Source: Streptomyces sp. WM4235 (lineage in GTDB: Bacteria; Actinomycetota; Actinomycetes; Streptomycetales; Streptomycetaceae). From it: a DNA stretch of 64,000 nucleotides. The stretch spans positions 130,342-194,341 of the forward strand of contig NZ_LGDE01000226.1 in assembly GCF_001279725.1 (NCBI RefSeq), given 5' to 3'. The notes under the pieces were generated by a model. That model was not told where the DNA came from, made no database searches, and saw only the letters and a program-made list of their open reading frames with translations. The translations under genes were made by a program, and so were the position numbers. Positions 34,445 to 42,329 of this stretch are shown piece after piece; positions within the stretch are counted from its first letter, which is position 1; each line of letters opens with the position of its first letter.

Positions 34445-37222
34445 CTACTCGGCCCGCGACGCAAGTAGCTGCTCGACGACATCTGCCGCCCCGTCCACGC
34501 CCAACCGTCGGTACACATCGAGCGCTTCACGCAGCGCCCCTTCGCCCCGCGCCCGCTCGCCGACCGTCCAGTCGCAACGGCCGATCCCCTCCAGGGCCCG
34601 TGCCTCCTCAAGCGGGCAGCGGATGTCGCGGGCCAGCCCCAGCGCCTGCTCGAAGAGTCCGCGGGCGGCGGCCCAGTCACCGGAGGAGTGCAGCAGCGTC
34701 CCCCAGTGGTTCAGGACCTCCGCCTCACCGCACCGGTCGCCGTGCTCTCGGAGGATGTCCAGACTCCGCCGGAACGACTCGACGGCACCGTCCCGCTCGC
34801 CGGCGACCCCGCGCGCCGCACCCAGCTCGCCCAGAGCGGCGGCTTCGCCACCACGGCTGCCGAGATCGCGGTACGAGCCCAGGGCGTCATCCAACAGCCG
34901 GATCGCCTCCGTGACGTTCCCGTCCAGGCGGTCCAGTACCCCGAGGTAGCGAACGCTGTTCGTGCGGCCGAACCGTTCGCCGAGCTCGGTGAAGTACTCC
35001 AGCGCCCGGGTGTGAGCCTCCCGCGCTCCGGTGGGATCGCCGGTCAGGCGCCGTACGACTCCGAGCTCGTTGAGGGCGTACGCCTGGTGGACCCGGTCGT
35101 CGAGCTCCTGATAGATGCCGAATGCCTCACGGTGGCGCTGCGCAGCCAACTGATACTCGCCCAGGAGACAGTGCACGACGCCAAGGTCTCGCAGTGAGTT
35201 GGCCTCCCCGTACCGGTCGCCCAGCTCCCGGTAGATCGACAACGCTTCGGTCTGTGCCGCCGCCGCTGCGTCGAACCGGCTGGTCTGCCGGCGCACCATG
35301 CCTAGGTCCGCGAGCGCGTTGGCCTGGCCGAGCCGGTCGCCGACTTCCCGATAGAGCGCGAGGGCCTCGGTCTGCGCCTGGGCAGAGGCGTCGTTGTCCG
35401 CGGTCATGTACCAGACGATGCCCACCTGGTTCAGAGCGTCAGCCTTGCCTCGCTTCTCGCCGACCGTCTCGTACTCCGTCACCGCTTCGTTCAGTGCCTC
35501 GATGGCCTCGGGGTAGGCCGCCATGAAGCGCCGGACGACTCCGAGCTCGGCCAGCGCGTTGGCCAGCGCCCGCCGGTCGCCGGTGTGCCGGGCGGCCTCG
35601 GCGGCGGTCCGGTGGAGGCCAACGGCTTGATCCCAGGGCCCGGCCTGCCGCAGGAAAGGCGCCATCGCCGCAGCCATGTGGATCACCAACTCGTGCAGCG
35701 CGAGGTCGTTTGCCCTTCGGATGCAGGCCAGGACGTTGGCCCGCTCGTCCTCCAGCCAGCCCAGAGCTGCCGTACGTGAATCGATGGGCGGGGTCTCTAC
35801 CTGCGTGTCGCCGTCCGGAGGATTCGGCGTGGAGGCGCCGCTGCGGGCAATGTGTCTGTTCGCGACAGCGAGGGCGGCCAAGTAGTAGGAGCACACGCGC
35901 TGAACGGCATGAACAGGGGGCATGCTGCCTCCCTCGTCGGCGAGACCGCGGGCATAGTCGCGTAGGAGGTCGTGAAGCCGGAACCGGCTTCCCGGGTGTT
36001 CCTCGATCAGATGGGCGTCGTAGAGCGTGTCGAGTCCCTCGCGTGCCGCCGCCACCGAGACCGAGCCGAGCGCGGCCCCGCAGAAGGCATCGAGCTCGGT
36101 TCCAGGGTAGAGGCCGAGACACCGGAAGAAGTGCTGCCGCTCAGGGGAGAGGTCCTGGTAGGACAGACTGAACGTCGCGGCGACCGCGCGCTCCCCAGCT
36201 CGGAGCTCTCCCAGCCGGTCCCCGGCGGTGACCAGACGCGCACGGAGATCCTCGGCGCTCCATGACGGGCGATGGCGCAGCCGCGCGGCGAGCAGCGACA
36301 CCCCGAGTGGCAGGTACCCGCACAGCTCCACCAACTGCCCGAGGACGGCCCGATCGAGCGACTCCGCCGACCGCCCGCTGAGGCGTACGAACAAGTCGAC
36401 CGCATGCTCCGCCGGCAACGCCTCCACTGGCAGGACCACCTCCTCGTACGCAGCCAGCCGCTTGCGGCTAGTCACCAGCACGAGACAGTCGCTCCCGCCG
36501 GGGAGCAGGGGCTCCAGCTGGCGATAGCTGGCCGCGTTGTCGAGGATGAGCAGTGCCTTCTTGTTCGCGAGCTGGCTCCGCCACATGGCCGCCCTCGCCT
36601 CGGTGACCGCACCCAGGTCGTCGCCGACAGGAATCCGCTGCGCCGGCACTCCGGTCGCTGCCAGCAACGATGCGAGCGCTTCCGTGGCCTGTACGGGGGG
36701 CCTTCCCGTCGTGTGGCCGTTGAGATTCACGAAGAGCTGGCCGTCCGGGAACCGCTCCGACAGCACATGTCCCGCGTGTACGGCGAACGTCGTCTTCCCG
36801 ACTCCTGGCATTCCGTCGATCACATGCACAGGCAAGGCCTCGCCGCTCTCCTGCGAGTTCCGTACGGACCGCACCAGCGCCTCGAGCTCGGCGGTCCGGT
36901 CGGTGAACGCGGTGGTGTCGCGCGGCAGGGACCGCAGCACGAGGGCAGCACCCGGAGGCACCGTCCCTTCCTCTGGCTGGGGCGTCGGCGCGGCGCGGCG
37001 TTCCGGCGCCCCCGACTCCGACAGCGCGGCAAGCAGTACGGCCAGCCCGACCATGGCCCCGCCCAGCACAGCGAACGAGAACCAGCCATGCCGCTGTAAC
37101 CACCCCAGCCAGCCGGGCCACTCCGACTCGGACACGGCGTTGGTGACGAGCCCCACGAGCATGGTCGTAACGGCTCCGCCGGCGGCCACGACGGCGACGG
37201 AAATCCCCCGCCGGAGCCTCAT
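34445..37222 (-). CDS. Membrane-anchored NB-ARC/TPR (FxsT-like) protein
   Basis: A 925-residue STAND-type protein. Two N-terminal hydrophobic segments (about 8-28 and 45-65) anchor it. The NB-ARC domain has Walker A GMPGVGKTTF near 135, kinase-2 ALLILDNAA and the GLPL-like CGYLPLGVSLLA. From about 480 there are ten or more TPR units with the recurring pattern (A)LGxVxxxxGxxxxAxxxxxxALxxYRELGDRxGEA. TPR/NB-ARC proteins accompany FxsB enzymes and their peptides in FxSxx-COOH loci, and this gene lies 106 bp upstream of the peptide gene. Neither the ATG at 37222 nor an in-frame GTG at 37285 has a convincing ribosome site; the ATG is chosen because the membrane segment starts just after it. Likely role: sensor or partner of the peptide. 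Confidence 0.82.
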   Translation of the reverse strand: MRLRRGISVAVVAAGGAVTTMLVGLVTNAVSESEWPGWLGWLQRHGWFSFAVLGGAMVGLAVLLAALSESGAPERRAAPTPQPEEGTVPPGAALVLRSLPRDTTAFTDRTAELEALVRSVRNSQESGEALPVHVIDGMPGVGKTTFAVHAGHVLSERFPDGQLFVNLNGHTTGRPPVQATEALASLLAATGVPAQRIPVGDDLGAVTEARAAMWRSQLANKKALLILDNAASYRQLEPLLPGGSDCLVLVTSRKRLAAYEEVVLPVEALPAEHAVDLFVRLSGRSAESLDRAVLGQLVELCGYLPLGVSLLAARLRHRPSWSAEDLRARLVTAGDRLGELRAGERAVAATFSLSYQDLSPERQHFFRCLGLYPGTELDAFCGAALGSVSVAAAREGLDTLYDAHLIEEHPGSRFRLHDLLRDYARGLADEGGSMPPVHAVQRVCSYYLAALAVANRHIARSGASTPNPPDGDTQVETPPIDSRTAALGWLEDERANVLACIRRANDLALHELVIHMAAAMAPFLRQAGPWDQAVGLHRTAAEAARHTGDRRALANALAELGVVRRFMAAYPEAIEALNEAVTEYETVGEKRGKADALNQVGIVWYMTADNDASAQAQTEALALYREVGDRLGQANALADLGMVRRQTSRFDAAAAAQTEALSIYRELGDRYGEANSLRDLGVVHCLLGEYQLAAQRHREAFGIYQELDDRVHQAYALNELGVVRRLTGDPTGAREAHTRALEYFTELGERFGRTNSVRYLGVLDRLDGNVTEAIRLLDDALGSYRDLGSRGGEAAALGELGAARGVAGERDGAVESFRRSLDILREHGDRCGEAEVLNHWGTLLHSSGDWAAARGLFEQALGLARDIRCPLEEARALEGIGRCDWTVGERARGEGALREALDVYRRLGVDGAADVVEQLLASRAE

Positions 37223-37624
37223 ACGTGGGTCGTCTTGACGGAGCAGGGATTGGTCCGTTCGGGCTGGCCGCCTGTGGCGCGGCACAGCTTTCCAGCTGTA
37301 GCTCTGGTCACGAACGCAACCCCCGAATCCGACGCCCTATCGCGCATAAGCGGACCAGCTCTCACGGACCCTGGTCAAGGTCAGCTCCCCGCCACATGCC
37401 GGCTCGTATCAGCCAACCGGTGCGTGGCTTCTAAGCCGGGCGCACCGACGCCCCTTTCACAGAGCCGGCCAGATGACCAGGTGAACGTGCTGCTGATCGC
37501 CAGCGGAGAGTGATCCTCGGCAATGGGTGTGTAGTCAGCCCTGGTAGCGTCGCCAACCGCTCCGCCGCCATCGTCGGCTTCGACTGGCAGAACGACCCCG
37601 CCTACACCGACGGGGGCCTGGCCC
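37223..37624. other. Divergent intergenic region, no gene seen
   Basis: Four hundred bases between the NB-ARC/TPR gene (leftward) and the transposase-like gene (rightward). A short open frame runs into the start of the latter (ending VGFDWQNDPAYTDGGLARA) with no start codon or ribosome site, perhaps a remnant of an interrupted gene. Promoters for both flanking genes must lie here, but I cannot point to a clear -10/-35 pair. Confidence 0.45.
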
Positions 37625-39100
37625 GTGCCTGACGACATCTTCGGATCCCCCAGGCCCCAGCTCGAACGCCCGAATCGCAAACGCCGGCTCGCCGACCACG
37701 AACAGCGCAGCATCGCCGAGCGCGTCCGCGGCTGCCTCGACTACCCACTCCTTTACGAGATGGCAGAACTCCTGCCACCACCGAACGCCGTCGGCTGCCC
37801 CCGCGAGTACCCGGGGATTGCCTATCTGATCGTGGCCGCCCTCACCCCGGTGACGAGGTCCAAGCGCTCCACCACAGGGCTCCTCGCCTCACCCCAGGAC
37901 TGGCGCAGCGTACGGGCACACCTCCGCCGCCACCTGGGCCGCAGGGCGGCAGCAGCCCTGCCCCTCACCGCGCCCTCCCGCGGGCAGTACCAGGACGCTC
38001 TGAACAGCCTCCTCGTACCGGCCGCCGACGTACTCGAGGAAGCGTTTCGCAGGTACGCCGCCCGGCAAGCCCTCAACCAAGAACTCTTCCCCCCGGACGC
38101 CCCCAAGGTATGGAGCCGCCCCGAGCGCCGGCAGCTCCTGGTCGGCGACGCCACCGTCCCCAAGGCCCCCTCGAAAGCCCGTGCCGTGGAGATCTACGAC
38201 GAGGACACCGGCCTGATCCGAAGCCACCGGGTCGACCCGGCCGCCCGCATCTACTACGAGAACGGAGAGAAGGCGAAGCGGAAGGTGCGTGGCACCAAGT
38301 GGTTCTTCGCCTCCGGACGCGACACCGGCTACTGGACCCGCGTCATCCTCAGCTTCGCGCACGTCGGCGGCGGCGAGTACGAAGTCGAAGCGGCCATCGC
38401 TGTAAGGCAGTTCCGAATGCTGAAGGACGCTCTGCCGGACTGTATGGGCGTCGTCTACGACGGTGCCTTCCGCGGCGTCCACCGTGACGCCCTCGCTCGG
38501 ACCGGACTACTGGCCATCAACAAGCAGCACGGATCCGTCGCCCCTGTCTTCTACGAGCGCGTCAGCCCTTGCAGAAGGGGCCATGAACTCTGGTGCGACC
38601 AAGGCCGCATCGCCGAGAGCATCCGCATCGATGACGGCACCCGCATCCTCGAGCCCCTCCCGATCATCAAACTCGAGCACCGGGCCGGAGCCACCAAGAG
38701 CCGCTGTTACCACCTCCTCAAGATCCCCTGCCGGCACGGTGATCACGACTACCGCGTCTCCGTGGGCATCACCACCACTCCCGCCGACCGGTCACTCCGC
38801 TCCACCGACACGGGTCAGCGCCTCAAGAGCGACACCGAACGCGGCTTCCACCGGGCCGAATACCTCCAGCAGATCCCCGAGGCCAGCCTCACCCACCAGC
38901 TCCTCTATCCCTACCGCGCCGACTCCGAGTCCGTTCACAGCCAGTTCGACCAGAGCCTCTGGAACCGCCGCATGATCGCCTACGGCGTCGAGCGACAGAA
39001 GATCTTCGTCCTCGGCTTCGCCCTCTCCCAGAACGCCACCAGCCACCAGATCCACCTCGAAGCCCGCAGCAACGCCCAGCAAGAGCTCCGCGTCGCCTGA
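37625..39100 (+). CDS. Transposase-like (DDE-type) protein
   Basis: A 491-residue basic protein. Candidate acidic catalytic residues are spaced as in IS4-like DDE transposases: LLVGDATVPKAPS near 180, VVYDGAFRGVHRD near 278 and an Asp/Glu-containing C-terminal block (SDTERGFHRAEYLQQIPEAS). The N-terminal 150 residues are helical (SIAERVRGCLDYPLLYEMAE). The GTG start follows GGGGGC. I could not find terminal inverted repeats around it, so it may be a domesticated or end-deleted element. A strong terminator follows. It lies inside the segment bounded by the 29-bp direct repeat. Confidence 0.55.
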   Translation: MPDDIFGSPRPQLERPNRKRRLADHEQRSIAERVRGCLDYPLLYEMAELLPPPNAVGCPREYPGIAYLIVAALTPVTRSKRSTTGLLASPQDWRSVRAHLRRHLGRRAAAALPLTAPSRGQYQDALNSLLVPAADVLEEAFRRYAARQALNQELFPPDAPKVWSRPERRQLLVGDATVPKAPSKARAVEIYDEDTGLIRSHRVDPAARIYYENGEKAKRKVRGTKWFFASGRDTGYWTRVILSFAHVGGGEYEVEAAIAVRQFRMLKDALPDCMGVVYDGAFRGVHRDALARTGLLAINKQHGSVAPVFYERVSPCRRGHELWCDQGRIAESIRIDDGTRILEPLPIIKLEHRAGATKSRCYHLLKIPCRHGDHDYRVSVGITTTPADRSLRSTDTGQRLKSDTERGFHRAEYLQQIPEASLTHQLLYPYRADSESVHSQFDQSLWNRRMIAYGVERQKIFVLGFALSQNATSHQIHLEARSNAQQELRVA

Positions 39101-39115
39101 CGTGCCTCAACCCAA

Positions 39116-39149
39116 CGACGGCCGCACCCGACCCAGGGTGCGGCCGTCG
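39116..39149 (+). terminator. Hairpin terminator after the transposase-like gene
   Basis: A perfect 14-bp stem (CGACGGCCGCACCC with its complement) around a 6-nt loop GACCCA, starting 16 bp after the stop codon. Confidence 0.82.
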
Positions 39150-39815
39150 ACGCATTTGCACCTCGGCGGGGGCAAGCGGACAGAACGGATGCCTGGGCTG
39201 TCCCTCCTCGCCCCCACAGCGCGCCCTTGCCTCCGCGCCCACCACCTCAGCCCCTCAGAACCCCCAGGTCGCGGGCACGCCTTCGGCTCAGACCCGCGCC
39301 CGCGGCAATCCATGCGACCACTCCCAGCACGATCCGCTAGGCTGTCAGCGGTCAGTCGGCTACCAGGCGTATGCCGGGAAAAGTGTCCGCGAGGGCATCT
39401 CCACCCGGATGTGTGCACGTCGCCTGACCAGCATGTTTGTCGAGACGGCGCGCGTGATCCCTCCGGGGTTTCCGACAAGGTTCGCGACAAGCCCCCGCCT
39501 TCGTGGGATCTGTCTAAAACCCCAAAACCGCAGGTCACAGGCGCGGGCTTTGAAGCCCCAAAACGCCTTCTCCCGATCTCAAAACGCCTCAGAGCCCGTC
39601 CCACTGTGCTGGCACCGCGCAGCTGAGATCGGCGCACAGGACTCCCAGAGCACCGGCCGCGACTGATTTCGTGCAGCAGCCCCAGGCGCCACATGAGCAG
39701 AGCGAACCTCGACGTTTTCAAGCACGATCCATGCGTCCCGCCGGCCGCCCAGGAGCTGCGCCAGACCATGGGTAGGGCGTGGCCTCCGGTCACGCCCTAC
39801 GGCCTGCGTATCACC
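39150..39815. other. Gene-poor stretch containing direct-repeat copy 2
   Basis: No open frame here has a ribosome site or recognisable domain. The stretch holds the second 29-bp direct repeat copy and a low-GC patch with a repeated CAAAACGCCT (39559-39568 and 39580-39589). On the reverse strand the region around the 29-bp repeat reads VLGVVAWIAAGAGLSRRRAR, possibly the tail of a small membrane protein gene that was duplicated and broken. Confidence 0.45.
39302..39330. repeat. 29-bp direct repeat, copy 2
   Basis: Identical to 32015-32043 in the same orientation, 7.3 kb away. Either an attachment-site-like duplication left by an inserted segment or two pieces of a duplicated small gene. Confidence 0.85.
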
Positions 39816-39940
39816 TAGTGCTCTGACCGCATACGTTCGCCGGGTTGGGTGGCCGTGAGGTGGTGGGGGCCAGGCTTGTGGCTGGGGCGTCCGCCTATGC
39901 TCAGCTCGTGCAGCGGTCCGATAGAAGCGATCCTTTGACC

Positions 39941-40546
39941 ATGGCGTTCCCAGCCGAGCTTGCAGGCGATGCCGAGGCAGTAGTGTCGGTCATGCCTGCT
40001 TCTCGCCTCCTGCCGGCAGCGCCGTTTTCGGTCGTTGTGGAGGGCCATCAGGTCTTGATCCCCGAGCGTCTCTACAACGACGAGCCGCCAGCTGACGCGG
40101 TGGCGTCACTTTCCTCGCGCCAACGGCAGCTTCTCCACTGCCTGTACTCAAGGCACTGCGACGGGGTGGTCAGGCAACGCCATCTGGAGAAGATCGTTGG
40201 ATCCACGGACCCGTGGGTCGTCCCCTTCGTCGTGCAGCTGGTCGGCGAGTACGTCTTGGAGATCCTGATCGTCATCTGCGATGAGCTCCGTGATCTCGCC
40301 GCGCCGGGCACCGGCGGCCACCTCGCTTACGGGCAGTTCATCGTGGACAACCCGGCCTACTTTGCGCGCACTCAACGGCGGGTCGTGAGCTACTGGAGTT
40401 GCTACTACCGCGGCACCTACGCGAGTTTTCAGGGTTACCCGGGGCGCACTCTTCTTGACCTCCTGCGGTCCGCTGCCTCCGACAGAGCCGGGCATTCCTG
40501 GCCCAACCTTGCTCCAGTCGCCAGCAGGGTGGACGGCTACTGCTAG
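39941..40546 (+). CDS. Conserved hypothetical protein carried by the IS630-type element
   Basis: A protein of about 201 residues. After an N-terminal beta-rich part (PAAPFSVVVEGHQVLIPERL) it is helical, with the distinctive segments LHCLYSRHCDGVVRQRHLEK, DPWVVPFVVQLVGEYVLEIL and VVSYWSCYYRGTYASFQGYP. This is a recurrent streptomycete family without a known function as far as I recall. It lies wholly inside the terminal repeats of the IS630-type element and converges with the transposase. Start choice is uncertain: ATG at 39941 or 39992, or a GTG at 39845 inside the left repeat region. It may be a gene trapped when the repeats were mobilised. Confidence 0.7.
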   Translation: MAFPAELAGDAEAVVSVMPASRLLPAAPFSVVVEGHQVLIPERLYNDEPPADAVASLSSRQRQLLHCLYSRHCDGVVRQRHLEKIVGSTDPWVVPFVVQLVGEYVLEILIVICDELRDLAAPGTGGHLAYGQFIVDNPAYFARTQRRVVSYWSCYYRGTYASFQGYPGRTLLDLLRSAASDRAGHSWPNLAPVASRVDGYC

Positions 40547-40574
40547 GCCCCGGCCGGGCAGGGTCGCCGGGCCG

Positions 40575-41696
40575 TCAAGCCGCATCGGCGAGAGGCTGCC
40601 CGCCCCAGCGGATGCCCTTCTCGCTGCGGATGCGGGCGCGCTCGCGGCGCTGGGCGGCCAGCACGTCGGGGTGTCGGGCGTTCTTGTTGCGCCAGCGGAG
40701 GTAGGCGTGCAGGGCCCGGGTCTGGACGGTGTGGTTGCGGTGGTGGGAGTTGGCCAGGGTGAACTGCCACAGCGGCCCGAAGTGGGCCTCGATGGGGTTG
40801 ACCCAGGACGCGTAGGTGGGTGTGAAGCACAGCTCGACCTTGTTCCGGGCCGCCCACCTGCGGATCTTCCAGTTCAGGTGGGCGGAGAGGTTGTCGAGGA
40901 TCACGTAGATCGGGGCGCCGTCCGGGCGGGCGGCTCGGATCGACCGCAGGGCGGCCCAGGTGTGGTCGATGCCCTTGCGGCGCCGGTTGATGCCCCACAG
41001 CTTGTCGTCGCCGACCGAGTAGCAGCCGTGGAAGTAGGTGATGCCGTGGGTGCGGCGGTAGGTGGCCGGCAGCCGGTCGGGGTGGCTATGTTCGGCCCAG
41101 CAGGAGCCGGCGGTGGGGCGGATGCCCAGCGGCCCGAACTCGTCGAAGGCGAATGTGCGGTCCGGGCGCTCGTTGATCGCGTACTCGATCCGTTCCAATT
41201 TGGCGTCGAATGCCGGGTCCGGGGATTCCTTCCAGGTCTTCGTCCGCTGGAAGGTGATCCCGCGGCGGGCCAGTAAGCACCGCAGGGCCTCGCGGCCGAT
41301 CCGGACGGGCCGGGCGGTATTGCGTCGCAGGTGATCGACCAGTTTCCGGATGGACCAGCGGGTGAAGGGCTTGCCCAGCACGGTGGGGCGGGTGGTGGCC
41401 GTCTGGATAACGAAGTCCTCGTCGTCATGACTCAGCAGGCGGGGACGGCCTCCCGCCCACTGAGGGTTGAGGCATGCGAGCCCGATCTCGTTGAAGCGGT
41501 GGATCACGTCGCGGACGGTGTCCTCGTCCGCCTGGACCAGACGGGCGATGACCGGGACGGTGCTGCCGCCGGCCGAGGCCAGCAGCATCATCGCCCGCCG
41601 GAAGCGCACCGAGTTCGTGCTGCCCCGCCGCACAATCTGCTGGAGCTTCTGTCCTTCCTGCTCCGTCAGCCTCCGGACCCTGACCGGCGGTGCCAT
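40575..41696 (-). CDS. IS630 family transposase
   Basis: A 373-residue transposase. The N-terminal helix-turn-helix (VPVIARLVQADEDTVRDVIH, with the Arg/Gly-rich GGRPRLLS linker) binds the repeats. The DDE catalytic residues of the Tc1/mariner-like domain are seen in TFAFDEFGPLGIRP, IYVILDNLSAHLNW and SWVNPIEAHF. Length and motif order are normal and there is no frameshift, so it is probably active. The ATG at 41696 follows GGGGAGG with 5-nt spacing. Confidence 0.93.
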   Translation of the reverse strand: MAPPVRVRRLTEQEGQKLQQIVRRGSTNSVRFRRAMMLLASAGGSTVPVIARLVQADEDTVRDVIHRFNEIGLACLNPQWAGGRPRLLSHDDEDFVIQTATTRPTVLGKPFTRWSIRKLVDHLRRNTARPVRIGREALRCLLARRGITFQRTKTWKESPDPAFDAKLERIEYAINERPDRTFAFDEFGPLGIRPTAGSCWAEHSHPDRLPATYRRTHGITYFHGCYSVGDDKLWGINRRRKGIDHTWAALRSIRAARPDGAPIYVILDNLSAHLNWKIRRWAARNKVELCFTPTYASWVNPIEAHFGPLWQFTLANSHHRNHTVQTRALHAYLRWRNKNARHPDVLAAQRRERARIRSEKGIRWGGQPLADAA

Positions 41697-41780
41697 TCCG
41701 CCTCCCCTGTTGGTTGGAAGCGTCGTCACTTCCAACCAACACAACGAGCAACCCGGTGAACCTATACGGTCACAGCACTA

Positions 41781-42329
41781 GGTCTGAGATCTCGGCCTCG
41801 CCGGACGCGGCCCTCCGATAGCCGCCCCGGGCCTCCCCCGGGGGTGTCGATGCGCCTGCCGCCGACGGCGGCGTGGGCATACCCCCTCTTGTGGTCAAGG
41901 AGTGGCACCTGCCCCTACCGGGGACGGGCGATCGCGGCCTCGAACCCTGGATTCAAATCCCTAACTGGTATTGGTGACGCGGCCGCGATAGCCCCCGTGG
42001 TTCCCTCACGCACCGGTGGCCCCGTTTGCCGGGACTGCCAGGCCCGTAGCCCTGTTTGTCCCATCCTCGACCTGTCGATTGTCAGTGCTGCATGCGACTC
42101 TGTGAGTACGAAGTCGACGGAAACGAGCGGAGGGCATTGGCATGCGCGCTTCGGCTGTGCGTGTTCGGCATACAGATCCGCCCGTTCCCTCGGGATGCAG
42201 ATGGTGCGGCGAGGAGCAGGGCAATCACGGTCAGCGCTGGGCTGCATCTGTGGGCGTCCACACATGGGTGGCACCAACACGCGCTCAGCGGCTGAGTCGG
42301 ATGCAAGCCCGACGATCACGCAGGACAGC
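41781..42329. other. Gap between the IS630-type element and the OLD gene, no gene seen
   Basis: About 550 bp of mixed, lower-GC sequence. Open frames on both strands have no ribosome site or domain. Possibly remains of a gene interrupted when the element arrived. Confidence 0.45.

Larger units (their letters stand above)
39818..41778. mobile_element. IS630-type insertion element with a passenger gene
   Basis: Thirty-bp terminal inverted repeats (left 39818-39847 starting GTGCTCTGACCGCATACG; right 41749-41778) match at 26 of 30 positions when one is reverse-complemented. Both ends are flanked by TA (39816-39817 and 41779-41780), the target duplication made by IS630/Tc1-type transposases. The 1961-bp element holds an IS630 transposase on the right and, unusually, a second gene of unknown function on the left. 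Simple IS630 elements are about 1.1-1.2 kb, so nearly half of this one is cargo. Confidence 0.88.

Noticed and set aside
39559..39589. Two copies of CAAAACGCCT that might be replication iterons
   Set aside because: Only two copies, no further units or adjacent initiator gene; probably chance in a low-GC patch.
41930..41975. A tRNA-like T-arm (GGATTCAAATCC) near 41950
   Set aside because: No matching acceptor stem, D arm or anticodon arm could be drawn around it, so it is not reported as a tRNA.
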